From: an uncultured Pelagibacteraceae bacterium
Lineage (GTDB): Bacteria; Pseudomonadota; Alphaproteobacteria; Pelagibacterales; Pelagibacteraceae
Length of the DNA stretch: 64,000 nt
Assembly (NCBI GenBank): GCA_902558435.1
Contig: CACEDU010000004.1
Span: forward strand, 60,228 to 124,227
Direction: 5' to 3'
Below the pieces are notes generated by a model that ran no database searches, was not told the origin of the DNA, and worked only from the letters and a program-made list of their open reading frames with translations. This document shows positions 11,346 to 22,080 of this stretch, piece after piece. The position numbers and the translations under genes were made by a program. Each line of letters opens with the position of its first letter. The stretch's first letter is position 1.

Positions 11346-12677
11346 TTATTTACCTATACAGAAATCACTAAAAATGGAACCTAATATTTCTTCAACATCT
11401 ACTTTTCCAACAATCATACCTAGGTGTCTAGTTGCCAATCTTAAATCCTCTGCAGCTTTATCAAAATCTTCTTGAGAATTCTTCTCTTCAAAATGTTTTA
11501 AATTTAAAACACAAGCTTCCAGACTTCGTCTGTGTCTTTCTCTAGTAATCAAAGTTTCATCTGAACTAACAAATTTATTTCTTAATTTATCTTTAATTCT
11601 ATTTAATAATTCATCTAGGTTCGTTTCATTTTTAATTGATAAAAAGATTGGATTAAATTTTGAGATTTGTTGATTGATATTTTTATAACCAATATCAATC
11701 TTATTAATCACAATAATTGATTTTTCACTTACCAAATCGTTCAAAAAACCAGTAAAATCAATACTTTTTGGTTCTATTACTATTATATTTAGATCTGCAT
11801 CATCTGCACGCTTAAGAGCTAATTTGATTCCTTTTTTTTCTATCTCATCTTGAGAATCTCTGATCCCTGCAGTATCAGAAATAACAACTGGGTAACCATC
11901 TAAATTTAAATGAGCTTCAATAACATCTCTAGTTGTACCTGCAATTTCTGAAACAATTGCAACTTCTCTTTTAGAAAGATAATTTAACAAAGATGATTTG
12001 CCTGCATTTGCTGGACCAAGAATTGCAATCTTAAATCCTTCTCTAATTCTTTCACCAACTTTTTGATCATCTAAAATTTTTTCAATTTCTTTTCGAATTT
12101 TTTCAGAGTCACTTCTAATATCTTTAATTACATCTTCTGGAAGATCCTCATCCGGAAAATCAATTTTAGCTTCTACCTTTGATAAAATTTTTAATAGTTT
12201 TTCTCTAAGAGAATTAAACTTGTTTGAACTTTCTCCACTCATTATTTTAAGGGCTTGTCGTCTTTGGATCTCGGTTTCGGCAGAAATTAAATCAGAAACG
12301 CTCTCGGCTTTTAAAAGATTTATTTTTTGATTTTGAAAAGCTATTTTTGTAAACTCCCCAGGTTCAGCCAAACGACAATCTTCAAATTTTGATAATTGGT
12401 CTAATATTGATCTAACTACAGCTATGCTACCATGCACATGTATTTCAGCCATATCCTCGCCTGTGTAGCTCTCTGGGCCTGGAAACCACAGCAATAGACC
12501 TTCATCTATCAGCTCAGAATTATCGATTTTACTGAATTTTTTTAAGGTTGCGACACGGGGAGGTGGTATTTTGCCATTTGTAAGACTCAATATAATCTTT
12601 TTTGTAAGTATTCCAGATACACGAACAACTGCTATTCCAGAAACCCCAGGACCAGATGATAAAGCATAAATTGTCAT
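11346..12677 (-). CDS. mnmE: tRNA modification GTPase MnmE/TrmE
   Basis: GPANAGKSSLLNYLSKREVAIVSEIAGTTRDVIE; C-terminal FCIGK. Confidence 0.98.
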   Translation of the reverse strand: MTIYALSSGPGVSGIAVVRVSGILTKKIILSLTNGKIPPPRVATLKKFSKIDNSELIDEGLLLWFPGPESYTGEDMAEIHVHGSIAVVRSILDQLSKFEDCRLAEPGEFTKIAFQNQKINLLKAESVSDLISAETEIQRRQALKIMSGESSNKFNSLREKLLKILSKVEAKIDFPDEDLPEDVIKDIRSDSEKIRKEIEKILDDQKVGERIREGFKIAILGPANAGKSSLLNYLSKREVAIVSEIAGTTRDVIEAHLNLDGYPVVISDTAGIRDSQDEIEKKGIKLALKRADDADLNIIVIEPKSIDFTGFLNDLVSEKSIIVINKIDIGYKNINQQISKFNPIFLSIKNETNLDELLNRIKDKLRNKFVSSDETLITRERHRRSLEACVLNLKHFEEKNSQEDFDKAAEDLRLATRHLGMIVGKVDVEEILGSIFSDFCIGK

Positions 12678-12713
12678 AAAAAGAGTATAACAATTATTTT
12701 TAAAAAAATATTC

Positions 12714-13985
12714 TTAAGATGGTTTATTCATCGAATTAAAGAACTCGGCATTATTTTTAGTTGTCTTTAATTTTGAATTGATAAAATCAATTGCATCCAT
12801 AGATCCCATAGGAGCAATAATCCTTCTTAGAACATTCATTTTTTGTAGATCATTTTTATCAAATATTAATTCTTCGCGTCTAGTTCCTGATTTAGTTATA
12901 TCTATTGCCGGGAATATTCTTTTTTCAGATATTTTTCTATCTAATATTGTTTCACTATTTCCAGTTCCTTTAAATTCCTCAAAAATTACTTCATCCATTC
13001 TGCTTCCCGTATCAATTAGAGCTGTAGCTATAATAGTTAAAGAACCTCCCTCTTCAATATTTCTTGCTGCACCAAAAAATCTTTTTGGTCTTTGAAGAGC
13101 ATTTGCATCTACACCACCTGTTAAAACTTTACCTGAGCTTGGAACAACAGCATTGTAAGCTCTTCCTAATCTTGTGATCGAGTCTAAAAGTATAACGACA
13201 TCTTTCTTATGCTCAGTTAATCTTTTAGCTTTTTCAATTACCATTTCAGCAACAGCAACATGGCGCTGAGCTGGCTCGTCAAACGTTGAACTAATAACTT
13301 CACCCTTCACTGTTCTTTGCATATCCGTAACTTCCTCAGGTCTTTCGTCAATTAATAAAACCATGAGATAACATTCAGGATGATTGGCTGTTATAGAGTT
13401 AGCTATGCTTTGTAAAATCATTGTTTTTCCTGCTTTAGGAGGAGATATAATCAATGATCTTTGACCTTTTCCAATTGGACTTACTAAATCTATTAACCTA
13501 GGAGTCAGATCAGGTTTTTTTTCAATTTTATTTGTCTCTACTTCCATACCTAATTGTTTATTTGGATACAAAGGCGTTAAATTATCAAAAGCAATTTTAT
13601 GTTTAAATTTATCTGGCTCTTCAAAATTTATTTTACTAACTTGAAGAAGTGCAAAATATCTTTCTCCATCTTTTGGAGATCTAATTGGACCTTCAACTGT
13701 ATCTCCTGTTCTTAATCCAAATCTTCTTATTTGGCTTGGGCTTACATATATGTCATCTGCACCTGGTAGATAGTTAGACTCCATCGCTCTGAGGAAGCCA
13801 AAACCGTCTTGGAGTAATTGTAAGACTCCTCCACCTGTTATCTCTTCACCTTTTTCTGCAAGCTTTTTTAAAATTGCAAAATAAATTTCTTGTCTCCGAA
13901 GTGTACTAGCATTTTCTATACCCAGTTTTTCAGCTTCAGTGATTAACTTTTCAGAGCTTTTTTCTTTTAATTCTTGTATGTTCAT
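12714..13985 (-). CDS. rho: Transcription termination factor Rho
   Basis: [58 protein letters not shown]. Confidence 0.98.
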   Translation of the reverse strand: MNIQELKEKSSEKLITEAEKLGIENASTLRRQEIYFAILKKLAEKGEEITGGGVLQLLQDGFGFLRAMESNYLPGADDIYVSPSQIRRFGLRTGDTVEGPIRSPKDGERYFALLQVSKINFEEPDKFKHKIAFDNLTPLYPNKQLGMEVETNKIEKKPDLTPRLIDLVSPIGKGQRSLIISPPKAGKTMILQSIANSITANHPECYLMVLLIDERPEEVTDMQRTVKGEVISSTFDEPAQRHVAVAEMVIEKAKRLTEHKKDVVILLDSITRLGRAYNAVVPSSGKVLTGGVDANALQRPKRFFGAARNIEEGGSLTIIATALIDTGSRMDEVIFEEFKGTGNSETILDRKISEKRIFPAIDITKSGTRREELIFDKNDLQKMNVLRRIIAPMGSMDAIDFINSKLKTTKNNAEFFNSMNKPS

Positions 13986-14044
13986 GTGTGGAGGTTTTTG
14001 TTAAAGATAAGTTAAATATATATACTAGTATAAAAATTTCAACC

Positions 14045-14482
14045 CTAGATAGGTTTAAAAACCACAATAAAAACTGTTAAAATCAATAAAATTGTGGGAA
14101 TTTCATTGATTATTCTAAAAAATTTAGCTGATTTAGTATTTTCTTTTGTCTTTAGTAATCGAATGCATTTTCCGAGATACTCATGATAAATCGTTAAAAT
14201 CACGACAAAAATAATTTTCAACTGCAGCCACAAATAAGCGAAACTTTCTATACCGTTTATCCAAATTAATATAATTCCAAAAAGCCAGGATAAAATCATG
14301 GCTGGCCTCATAATATAATTATAAAGTTTTCTCTCCATTATCTCAAAAATTTCAGTAGCTTGATCTTTTTCAAAATTCTCTACATGATATACGAATATTC
14401 TTGGCAAATATAAGAGACCGGCCATCCAAGAAATTACTGCTATTAAATGCAAAGATTTAAATAAAAGATAACCACTCATCAA
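14045..14482 (-). CDS. hemJ: HemJ-type protoporphyrinogen IX oxidase
   Basis: HLIAVISWMAGLLYLPRIFVYH membrane motif; adjacent to hemH-hemE. Confidence 0.88.
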   Translation of the reverse strand: MMSGYLLFKSLHLIAVISWMAGLLYLPRIFVYHVENFEKDQATEIFEIMERKLYNYIMRPAMILSWLFGIILIWINGIESFAYLWLQLKIIFVVILTIYHEYLGKCIRLLKTKENTKSAKFFRIINEIPTILLILTVFIVVFKPI

Positions 14483-15475
14483 TTATATATTTTTCATAAT
14501 TAGATTTTTTAATAAGAAAATATGATCCTCACTATCATTTAAACATGGTACCATTTCAAAATTCTCACCACCAGATTTAATAAAACTCTCTTTACCCTGA
14601 ATAGATATTTCCTCTAAAGTTTCTACACAATCAGATGAAAAGCCTGGACAAATAACTAAAATATTTTTCTTGCCTTCTTTAGGTAACGTTTCAAAAGTTT
14701 TATCTGTGTAAGGTTGTAACCATTCTTGAGGGCCAAATCTTGATTGAAATGTAGTCTTAATTTCAATATCTGAATATTTTTCAGAAATCAGTCTGGTAGT
14801 TTTATGACAATAGCAATGGTAGGGATCACCTTTATCAAAATATTTTTTAGGTATTCCGTGATAAGATGCAATTATTAAATCTGGTTTCCAATTAATTTCA
14901 CTAATTTTTTTTTCAATACTATTTTTGATTGCTTCTATATAAAGAGGTTCTGACTCATAGTGTGGGATAATTTTTAGGTTTGGTTGCCACCGCATTTTCA
15001 TCAAAGTTCTATAAACTTCATCACAAACTGTTGCTGTTGTTGCTGCTGCATATTGCGGGTAAAGGGGAAGAACAATTAAACTTTCACAACCTTTTTTCTG
15101 AAGTTCGTTAATTTTGCTTTTAATACTTGGATTTCCATACCTCATAGCAAAATCAACAATTAAATCTTCATTGCCAATTTGTTTAGACAATTTTTGTGCT
15201 TGGCTCTCAGTATAATATCTTAGAGGAGACATATCTTTGTCTCTCATCCATATCTCTTTATAGGCTTTTGCTGTTTTAGAAGGTCTGAAAGTAAGAATAA
15301 ATAAATTAAGTATTATCTGCCAAATTATGGGATTCACTTCTATCACTCGTCTGTCTGATAAAAATTCTTTTAAATATTTACGAATATCTAGCCAGTTAGT
15401 TGAGTCAGGTGTACCAAGATTAATAATTAGAATACCTGTCTTACCATAATTGATTTTCGGATGGTCTGGAGTCAT
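14483..15475 (-). CDS. hemH: Ferrochelatase
   Basis: LIINLGTPDS, SYHGIPKKYFDKGDPYHCYC motifs. Confidence 0.97.
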   Translation of the reverse strand: MTPDHPKINYGKTGILIINLGTPDSTNWLDIRKYLKEFLSDRRVIEVNPIIWQIILNLFILTFRPSKTAKAYKEIWMRDKDMSPLRYYTESQAQKLSKQIGNEDLIVDFAMRYGNPSIKSKINELQKKGCESLIVLPLYPQYAAATTATVCDEVYRTLMKMRWQPNLKIIPHYESEPLYIEAIKNSIEKKISEINWKPDLIIASYHGIPKKYFDKGDPYHCYCHKTTRLISEKYSDIEIKTTFQSRFGPQEWLQPYTDKTFETLPKEGKKNILVICPGFSSDCVETLEEISIQGKESFIKSGGENFEMVPCLNDSEDHIFLLKNLIMKNI

Positions 15476-16473
15476 TTAAAATTTCTTACAATCTTAATTA
15501 ATTCTTCAACCATTTCAATTTTAGTCTCAGGGAGAATTCCGTGGCCTAAATTAAAAATGTATGGGTGATCTTTAAAAATATTTAGATATTTTTCAACTTC
15601 TGTTTTAAGAGTTTTTTGATCAGTTAACAGTATTTTTGGGTCAAGCCCGCCTTGTATTGGTATTTTAATTTCTTTAACAATTTTTTTTGGATTAACATCG
15701 TAATCTATATTTACAGCATCAGGTTTAACAATCTCACAAAAATTTTTATAATCTTTAATACCTCTAGGAAAACAAATAACAGGAATATTTAATTTCTTCA
15801 CATACTCTACAATATTTAATGTAGGTATATAAATATACTCTGGAATTTTTTCTTCTAGTAAACCAGCCCAACTATCAAAAATTTGAATTATTTTAGCTCC
15901 TGCTTCAACTTGATTTTTAATATGAAGTTTTAAAAATTTCTCAATTATTTCTAGTAATCTATTTACTAAAAAATCATCTTTAAAAAAATCATTTGATAAA
16001 CCTTTTTTAGGAGAGGATTTATTAATCATATAAACTAAGATTGTCCAAGGCGCTCCAACAAAACCAATCATGTCCCTGTTGTTCATCAGAGGATTTTTTG
16101 AAGTTTTTGAAATTGCTTTGTAAACTTTATAAACTTTTTCAGTGAAATTTATTTCGTCAATATTTTTTATTTTTTCTAAATTTATATCACCTAATTTAGG
16201 TCCAAAATTTTTTTCAAATTCTACTTTTTGACCAAGACCATATGGTAACATTAAAATATCTGAAAATATTACAGCTCCATCAAATCCAAATCTTTTAATA
16301 GGTTGTAAAGTAATTTCAGATGCTAAATCACTATTAAGACAAAGTTTTATAAAATCTTGGTTTAGTCTCCTAATTTCTCTAAATTCTGGAAGATACCTTC
16401 CTGCCTGTCTCATCAACCATATAGGATTAGATCTAGTATCATTTTCTTTAATACATTTAGTTATGGGACTCAT
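15472..16473 (-). CDS. hemE: Uroporphyrinogen decarboxylase
   Basis: PIWLMRQAGRYLPEFRE; FSDILMLPYGLGQ; NLGHGILPET. Confidence 0.98.
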   Translation of the reverse strand: MSPITKCIKENDTRSNPIWLMRQAGRYLPEFREIRRLNQDFIKLCLNSDLASEITLQPIKRFGFDGAVIFSDILMLPYGLGQKVEFEKNFGPKLGDINLEKIKNIDEINFTEKVYKVYKAISKTSKNPLMNNRDMIGFVGAPWTILVYMINKSSPKKGLSNDFFKDDFLVNRLLEIIEKFLKLHIKNQVEAGAKIIQIFDSWAGLLEEKIPEYIYIPTLNIVEYVKKLNIPVICFPRGIKDYKNFCEIVKPDAVNIDYDVNPKKIVKEIKIPIQGGLDPKILLTDQKTLKTEVEKYLNIFKDHPYIFNLGHGILPETKIEMVEELIKIVRNFK

Positions 16474-16757
16474 ATAAATAGATAATATATTATTTACTTT
16501 ATTAGTATTATGTATTGTGAATAACGTAAATTAGTCAATTTCCACACTTAATTAACCTATTGTTAACAATTTTAATCACTAATTAATAAGATATTTAAAG
16601 GATAAATTAAAGATTTTCACATTTCTATATATTTTGAATAACTATAATCACATTTTATAATTTGTTTAATATTAAAGAAAAAAACAAGGTTCTATTCATT
16701 TAAAGAATAAATCTGCATTTTTCTTATTTTTACTAATAGTTTATAAACATCTTATAC
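16474..16757. other. Putative chromosomal replication origin (oriC) region
   Basis: AT-rich 284 bp gap between divergent hemE and ppsR (the hemE-flanked position of alphaproteobacterial oriC); DnaA-box match TGTGAATAA (rc TTATTCACA) at 16516-16524 and near-matches ATTTCCACA 16538-16546, ATTTTCACA 16613-16621; parS nearby. Confidence 0.6.
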
Positions 16758-17585
16758 ATGAGAAACTTATATCAAATTTACTTAATATCAGATTCTACTG
16801 GAGAAACATTGGATAGGATATTTCTAGCGTTAAAAGCTCAATTTCCTAATTTTGAATATGAAACTAATCATTTTTCTTTTACTCGTACTGAAAGTCAAAT
16901 CATAAGCATTTTGAAACAAGCTAAAAAAGATAGGAATTCAATAATTTTATATACAATAGTAAATAGTAAACTTGCAAAATATCTTACAGAAAAAGCCTAT
17001 GAGAGAGAGATACCTTGTTTTGGCGTTCTTGGAGATTTAATATTAAATTTTTCAAAAGTTTTAAATCAAAAAGCTTCTCATCAGCCAAGTGGTCAGCACA
17101 TTTTAAATGAAGAATACTATGATAGAATTGAGGCTATTCAGTTTACCATGAATCATGATGATGGACATCAAACTGATGATATAGAAAAATCTGATATCAT
17201 TCTTTTAGGTGTAAGCAGGACAAGTAAAACTCCAACAGCAATCTATTTAGCAAATAGAGGTTTTAAAACCTCAAACATCCCTTTAGTTAACAAAAATTCA
17301 ATTCCATCAAAAGTTACTGCAAAAAACTTTTTGCCATGTGTTGTTGGTTTAGTAACTGAAGCTGAGAGACTATATGATTTAAGAAAAAATAGATTGAATT
17401 CTCTAAAAGAGGATCAAAATAGCGAGTATGTAAATATTGATAAAATCAGAGATGAATTAAATAGTTCAAAAAAAATATTCAAAGAAAATAATTGGCCCGT
17501 AATAGATGTAACTAGAAAATCAGTTGAAGAAACTGCAGCATCCGTAATTAAAATTTATGAAATAAAAAGTAAAAAAAATGCCTGA
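16758..17585 (+). CDS. ppsR: Pyruvate, phosphate dikinase/PEP synthase regulatory protein (kinase/pyrophosphorylase, DUF299)
   Basis: YLISDSTGETLDRI; GVSRTSKTPTAIYLANRGFKTSNIPLV. Confidence 0.95.
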   Translation: MRNLYQIYLISDSTGETLDRIFLALKAQFPNFEYETNHFSFTRTESQIISILKQAKKDRNSIILYTIVNSKLAKYLTEKAYEREIPCFGVLGDLILNFSKVLNQKASHQPSGQHILNEEYYDRIEAIQFTMNHDDGHQTDDIEKSDIILLGVSRTSKTPTAIYLANRGFKTSNIPLVNKNSIPSKVTAKNFLPCVVGLVTEAERLYDLRKNRLNSLKEDQNSEYVNIDKIRDELNSSKKIFKENNWPVIDVTRKSVEETAASVIKIYEIKSKKNA

Positions 17586-18162
17586 CATCATTTTAGCTTC
17601 AAAAAGTAAAGTTAGAAAGGAAATATTGGATAATCATAATATCAATTGTAATGTTGAAGTTTCAAATGTTGATGAAGATCCGATAAAAGAAAGTCTGCTA
17701 AAAGAGGGTGCTTCACCAGAAATCATTTCTAAAAATCTTGCGGAATTGAAAGCAAATAAAGTAAGTCAAAAAATTAATAATGTTTTGGTTTTAGGAGCAG
17801 ATAGCGTCATCGATCTGACTGGGGAGTTAATATCAAAACCAGAAAGTAGGGAAGAGGCATTAAATATTTTAAAGAAACTTAATGGAAAAAAACATTCTTT
17901 AATCAGTTCGGTATGTATATCTAAAAATGGTTCCATGGTTTGGAACTATACTGATAAAGCTTACTTGACCATGAAGGATTTTTCTGAAAACGAATTAATC
18001 ACTTATCTAAATAAAATAAGCGACGAAGCTTTATATGCTTATAATGTTTATCAGATTGAAGGGGAAGGAAGAGCTTTATTCTCAAATATTGATGGTGATG
18101 ATGATACGATAATGGGGTTACCAATTAAAAAAATTAAGGAGTATTTGGAACTTCAAAAATGA
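17578..18162 (+). CDS. maf: Maf-family nucleotide pyrophosphatase
   Basis: ILASKSKVRKEIL; LGADSVIDLTGELISKPESREEA. Confidence 0.93.
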   Translation: MPDIILASKSKVRKEILDNHNINCNVEVSNVDEDPIKESLLKEGASPEIISKNLAELKANKVSQKINNVLVLGADSVIDLTGELISKPESREEALNILKKLNGKKHSLISSVCISKNGSMVWNYTDKAYLTMKDFSENELITYLNKISDEALYAYNVYQIEGEGRALFSNIDGDDDTIMGLPIKKIKEYLELQK

Positions 18163-18950
18163 AAAAATTTTTTGTTATAGGAAACCCAATTGAACACTCT
18201 CTATCTCCAAAGTTGCACAATTATTGGATAAAATTAAATAATTTAACAGCAGTTTACGATAAAAAAAAATTAAATATCTCTGAACTAGAAAACTTTATTA
18301 AAGAACTTGAAGAAAAGAAAATTGATGGAATTAATGTTACAGTACCTTTTAAAAATTCTGTAATTCCTTTTTTAGGCAAATTATCTGTTGAGGCCCAAAG
18401 AACTCAATCAGTAAATACTATATACTTAAGAGATGGAACAGTAATAGGACATAATACAGATATAGAAGGGTTTGAGTTGGCTATTAAACATACAAATTAT
18501 GATGTTGTTGGAAAAAAAGTTTTAATATTAGGTGCGGGAGGTGTTTCGCCTTCAATTATAGTAGCTTTAAACAATATGAGTGCCAAAAAAATATTTATAA
18601 GCAATAGAACACAAAGCAAAGCAGAAAATTTAAAAAAAACTTTTAATGAAATTGAAATTGTTAAATGGGGAACAATACCTGATTTTGATATGATTATAAA
18701 TGCGACTAGTTTAGGTTTGAAAAATGATGAAAATATTAGTTTAGATTATTCGAAAATTAGTCCTGAAAAATTTTTTTATGATGTAATTTATAATCCATCC
18801 GAAACTAATTTCTTAAAATCTGCTAAAAAAAATGGAAATAAAATAGAAAATGGAAAAAAAATGTTTATTTATCAGGCCCAAGCATCTTTTAAAATATGGA
18901 ATAACCTAGAGCCTCAAGTGGACAATAAAGTTATGGAGCTTTTAAATTGA
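18159..18950 (+). CDS. aroE: Shikimate dehydrogenase
   Basis: FFVIGNPIEHSLSPKLHN; GINVTVPFKNSVIPFL; GHNTDIEGF. Confidence 0.97.
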   Translation: MKKFFVIGNPIEHSLSPKLHNYWIKLNNLTAVYDKKKLNISELENFIKELEEKKIDGINVTVPFKNSVIPFLGKLSVEAQRTQSVNTIYLRDGTVIGHNTDIEGFELAIKHTNYDVVGKKVLILGAGGVSPSIIVALNNMSAKKIFISNRTQSKAENLKKTFNEIEIVKWGTIPDFDMIINATSLGLKNDENISLDYSKISPEKFFYDVIYNPSETNFLKSAKKNGNKIENGKKMFIYQAQASFKIWNNLEPQVDNKVMELLN

Positions 18951-19534
18951 TTAAGATTGGTGTTTTAGGTGATATAGGTTCAGGCAAAAGCTTTGTTGCA
19001 AAACATTTTGGTTATCCAGTTTTTAATGCTGATAAAGAAGTTAGTGATATCTACAAAAAAGATAAATCTTGTTATAAAAAAATTAAAAAGAAATTTCCAA
19101 AATTTATTAAGTCAAAAACATTAAAAAAAGATGAGCTTGGGAGTGTCATAAAAGCAAATAAAAAAAATCTGAAAAAATTATCAGATATTGTTCATCCTAT
19201 AGTAAGGAAGAGAATGTATTTATTCTTTAAAAAAAACAAAAGAAAAAAAATGATTGTGTTAGACATACCATTATTAGTTGAAAATAAATTATATGATGAA
19301 AATTTTTATTTAATTTTTGTTCAATCAAATAAAAAAGAGATTAATAAAAGGCTTAAAAAAAGGCCTTTCTATAATAAAAGTATTATTAATAACTTACGAA
19401 AATCTCAAAGCTCTCTGGCTTATAAAAAAAAAATATCTAATTTTGTTATCAAGAATAATTTTAAACTTCTAAACTTAAAAAAAAAAATTAAAATAATTAA
19501 AAAAAAGATTCTAGATGAAAGAAATAGTTCTTGA
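18947..19534 (+). CDS. coaE: Dephospho-CoA kinase
   Basis: IGVLGDIGSGKSFVAKHFG P-loop; LDIPLLVENKLY; position after aroE; TTG start likely. Confidence 0.92.
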   Translation: MIKIGVLGDIGSGKSFVAKHFGYPVFNADKEVSDIYKKDKSCYKKIKKKFPKFIKSKTLKKDELGSVIKANKKNLKKLSDIVHPIVRKRMYLFFKKNKRKKMIVLDIPLLVENKLYDENFYLIFVQSNKKEINKRLKKRPFYNKSIINNLRKSQSSLAYKKKISNFVIKNNFKLLNLKKKIKIIKKKILDERNSS

Positions 19535-20180
19535 TACAGAAACAACTGGATTGTCAGTAAGAGATGGCCATCGAATTGTTGAAATAGGATGCGTGGAATT
19601 AGATAATTTAATACCTACAAAAAATATATTTCATGTTTATTTAAATCCTGAGCGAAAAGTATCAGAAAAAGCTTTCGAGGTTCATGGATATACTGATGAA
19701 TTTTTATCAACTAAGCAAAAATTTGCTGAAATTGCTGATATTTTTATTGAATTTATCAAAGATAAAAAAATAATTATACATAATGCCGAGTTTGATATTG
19801 GACATTTAAATAATGAATTATCTCTAATTGGTAAGCCAAAAATAAATAATTCAAATGTTATTGATACATTGGAGCTAGCTAGAAATAAATTTCCAGGGTC
19901 AGGTATTAGTTTAGATGCATTATGTAAAAGATTTAGAATTGACAATTCAAGAAGAGAAAAACATACAGCTTTAATTGATTGTGATCTACTTTCTAAAGTT
20001 TACATAAATTTAATTGATCAAAAAGAACCTAAATTTAATCTAACAGAAGAAAATCCTGAAAAGATGACTTTGAATAGTGATAATAAAGAATATTTTAAAA
20101 AGATTATATTACCAACTGAAAAAGAATTATCTGAACATAATAAATTCTTAAAAAAAGATTTAAAAAAAAATTTTTTTTAA
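19515..20180 (+). CDS. dnaQ: DNA polymerase III epsilon subunit
   Basis: IVLDTETTGLSVRDGHRIVEIGCVEL; FDIGHLNNEL; RREKHTALIDCDLL. Confidence 0.96.
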   Translation: MKEIVLDTETTGLSVRDGHRIVEIGCVELDNLIPTKNIFHVYLNPERKVSEKAFEVHGYTDEFLSTKQKFAEIADIFIEFIKDKKIIIHNAEFDIGHLNNELSLIGKPKINNSNVIDTLELARNKFPGSGISLDALCKRFRIDNSRREKHTALIDCDLLSKVYINLIDQKEPKFNLTEENPEKMTLNSDNKEYFKKIILPTEKELSEHNKFLKKDLKKNFF

Positions 20181-20599
20181 TTCATTTTATCTTTATATAA
20201 TTTTTCAAAATCTATTTTTGCTCCAAATTTTAAATCAGGTAATCCAGAATTTCTTAAAATAGTTAAAAATTTTTCCTCAAGTTCAGGATATATTTTCATT
20301 TGAAGATCACACAAAACTATTTTTTCTAGTTCAGTTTTTCTTATATGTACATCTAATATATCAATTGCTGTAGCATACTTAATTTGAAAAAAACCTCTTT
20401 CTTTTTTAATATTTGGATTTTCATAAGTTAGTGTTGTTAAAACTTCAATCATTTTTCTTTTTAGAGGTTTTGATTTGATATCTACTTTCATTTTGTACTC
20501 TGGAATAGTGTTTCTTATCGATATTAAAGTTTCTGGACTTGGTATTTCAACTGATAAATCTTGAATGTAGCTTACAATAATTTTATATTTATTTTCCAT
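20177..20599 (-). CDS. secB: Protein-export chaperone SecB
   Basis: YIQDLSVEIPSPE; SecB fold pattern, neighbour of dnaQ as in alphaproteobacteria. Confidence 0.9.
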   Translation of the reverse strand: MENKYKIIVSYIQDLSVEIPSPETLISIRNTIPEYKMKVDIKSKPLKRKMIEVLTTLTYENPNIKKERGFFQIKYATAIDILDVHIRKTELEKIVLCDLQMKIYPELEEKFLTILRNSGLPDLKFGAKIDFEKLYKDKMN

Positions 20600-21011
20600 C
20601 TTTATCCTCTATGTCTTCATATTCGCCTTCAATATAATTCTTTTCTCTCTTATTTGTATTTTGCGAGTAATTTTTTGAGTATCTTTTAAGAATAAGCTTT
20701 CTTGTGATTGGAAAGATTAGTAGAATTCCCACTATGTCAGTAGCAAATCCTGGTAAAATTAAAAGCAAAGCTGCAAATGCTATAGCAGCACCTGATACAA
20801 TTTCGTAAAGAGGAAGTTCGTTTTTAACTAACTGAGACATGCCCGAACGTAAAGTATTAAAACCCTCAAATTTTGCATACCAAATACCGACAACTGCAGT
20901 AATTAATATAAGTAAAATAGTGTTTAACGCTCCTATTTGAGCACCAATTTTAATGAATAAGTAGATTTCGATAAGAGGTATCCCTAAAATAAGAATTATT
21001 GCTGTGTTCAT
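20589..21011 (-). CDS. FxsA-family membrane protein
   Basis: LIEIYLFIKIGAQIGALNTI...; ALLLILPGFATDIVG. Confidence 0.9.
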   Translation of the reverse strand: MNTAIILILGIPLIEIYLFIKIGAQIGALNTILLILITAVVGIWYAKFEGFNTLRSGMSQLVKNELPLYEIVSGAAIAFAALLLILPGFATDIVGILLIFPITRKLILKRYSKNYSQNTNKREKNYIEGEYEDIEDKDGK

Positions 21012-21069
21012 TTGTCTATAGTGTAAATTGCAGGTTGAAATTAATCAACATAGTAAATATTATTAGTAT

Positions 21070-21660
21070 ATGAGCTATAGCTTTGAGTACATCGATATAA
21101 TACTTTTGGCAATGATTGCAGGATTTATTTTCCTAAGATTAAGAGGAATTTTGGGAAAAAAAACCGGATTTGAGGAGAATATTAATTCCAGTTTTCCCCA
21201 CGAGGAGGTTGAAGAAACAAAAAATTCTCCAATTTTAAATGCTGAGACATTTGACGACGCAGCAAAAAAAGACTTCTTAAATGGTGCAAAGATTGCTTAT
21301 GAAAGTATTATTACTAATTTTTCTAAAGGGGATTTAAAATCAATAAAAAATCTTTTAGCAAAAGATGTCTATGATCAATTTGATGAAGCAATCAAAGACA
21401 AAAAGGCAAGAAATGTTACCTCTGAAACTACATTTATAGGGATCAATTCCGCAGAAATAAAAGAGCACAGCCAAAATAAAAATATGCTTGAAGTGAGCGT
21501 TGAATTTGTAAGTGAAATTATTTCTTGTATTAAAGATAAAGACAATAAGGTTGTTTCTGGTGATGCTCAAAAAGTTAAAAAAGTACTAGACACTTGGAAA
21601 TTTACAAAGGAAAGTACTTCAAAAAACCCTAATTGGCTAATAGTAGATACTCAGGCTTAG
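21070..21660 (+). CDS. Tim44-like (TimA) domain protein
   Basis: IILLAMIAGFIFLRLRGILGKKTGFE; DFLNGAKIAYESIITNFSKGDLKSIKNLLAKDVYDQF. Confidence 0.92.
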   Translation: MSYSFEYIDIILLAMIAGFIFLRLRGILGKKTGFEENINSSFPHEEVEETKNSPILNAETFDDAAKKDFLNGAKIAYESIITNFSKGDLKSIKNLLAKDVYDQFDEAIKDKKARNVTSETTFIGINSAEIKEHSQNKNMLEVSVEFVSEIISCIKDKDNKVVSGDAQKVKKVLDTWKFTKESTSKNPNWLIVDTQA

Positions 21661-22077
21661 TTGATTAAAAAAATATCATACAAAGATAAACAAGACTGGC
21701 AAAATTTTTTAAATAGTTCTGAGAAATTAGAAAATAAAGATAACATAAATAATAAAACTCCCAAAAAATACTCCGAAAAAACCATTGATTTACATGGTTA
21801 TACTTTAGATCAAGCCAACAAAAAAATGACCTCTTACATCGAAGAATGCTATGAAAAAGGAATTAACAAAATTAATGTTATTACTGGAAAAGGGTTGAGA
21901 TCTAAAAATTTAAATGATCCATACCAATCAAACAATTTGAGTATATTAAAATTCTCAGTACCGAATTTTATTAAAAGTAATAATCATTTAATGAATAAAA
22001 TTATTAGTATTGATTTTGAGGCTGTTGAAAATCCATCATTAGGAAATTTTGATATCTTTTTAAGAAGAAAAAAGTAA
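21661..22077 (+). CDS. Smr-domain protein
   Basis: TIDLHGYTLDQANKKM ... INVITGKGLRSK; TTG start. Confidence 0.9.
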   Translation: MIKKISYKDKQDWQNFLNSSEKLENKDNINNKTPKKYSEKTIDLHGYTLDQANKKMTSYIEECYEKGINKINVITGKGLRSKNLNDPYQSNNLSILKFSVPNFIKSNNHLMNKIISIDFEAVENPSLGNFDIFLRRKK

Positions 22078-22080
22078 ATG

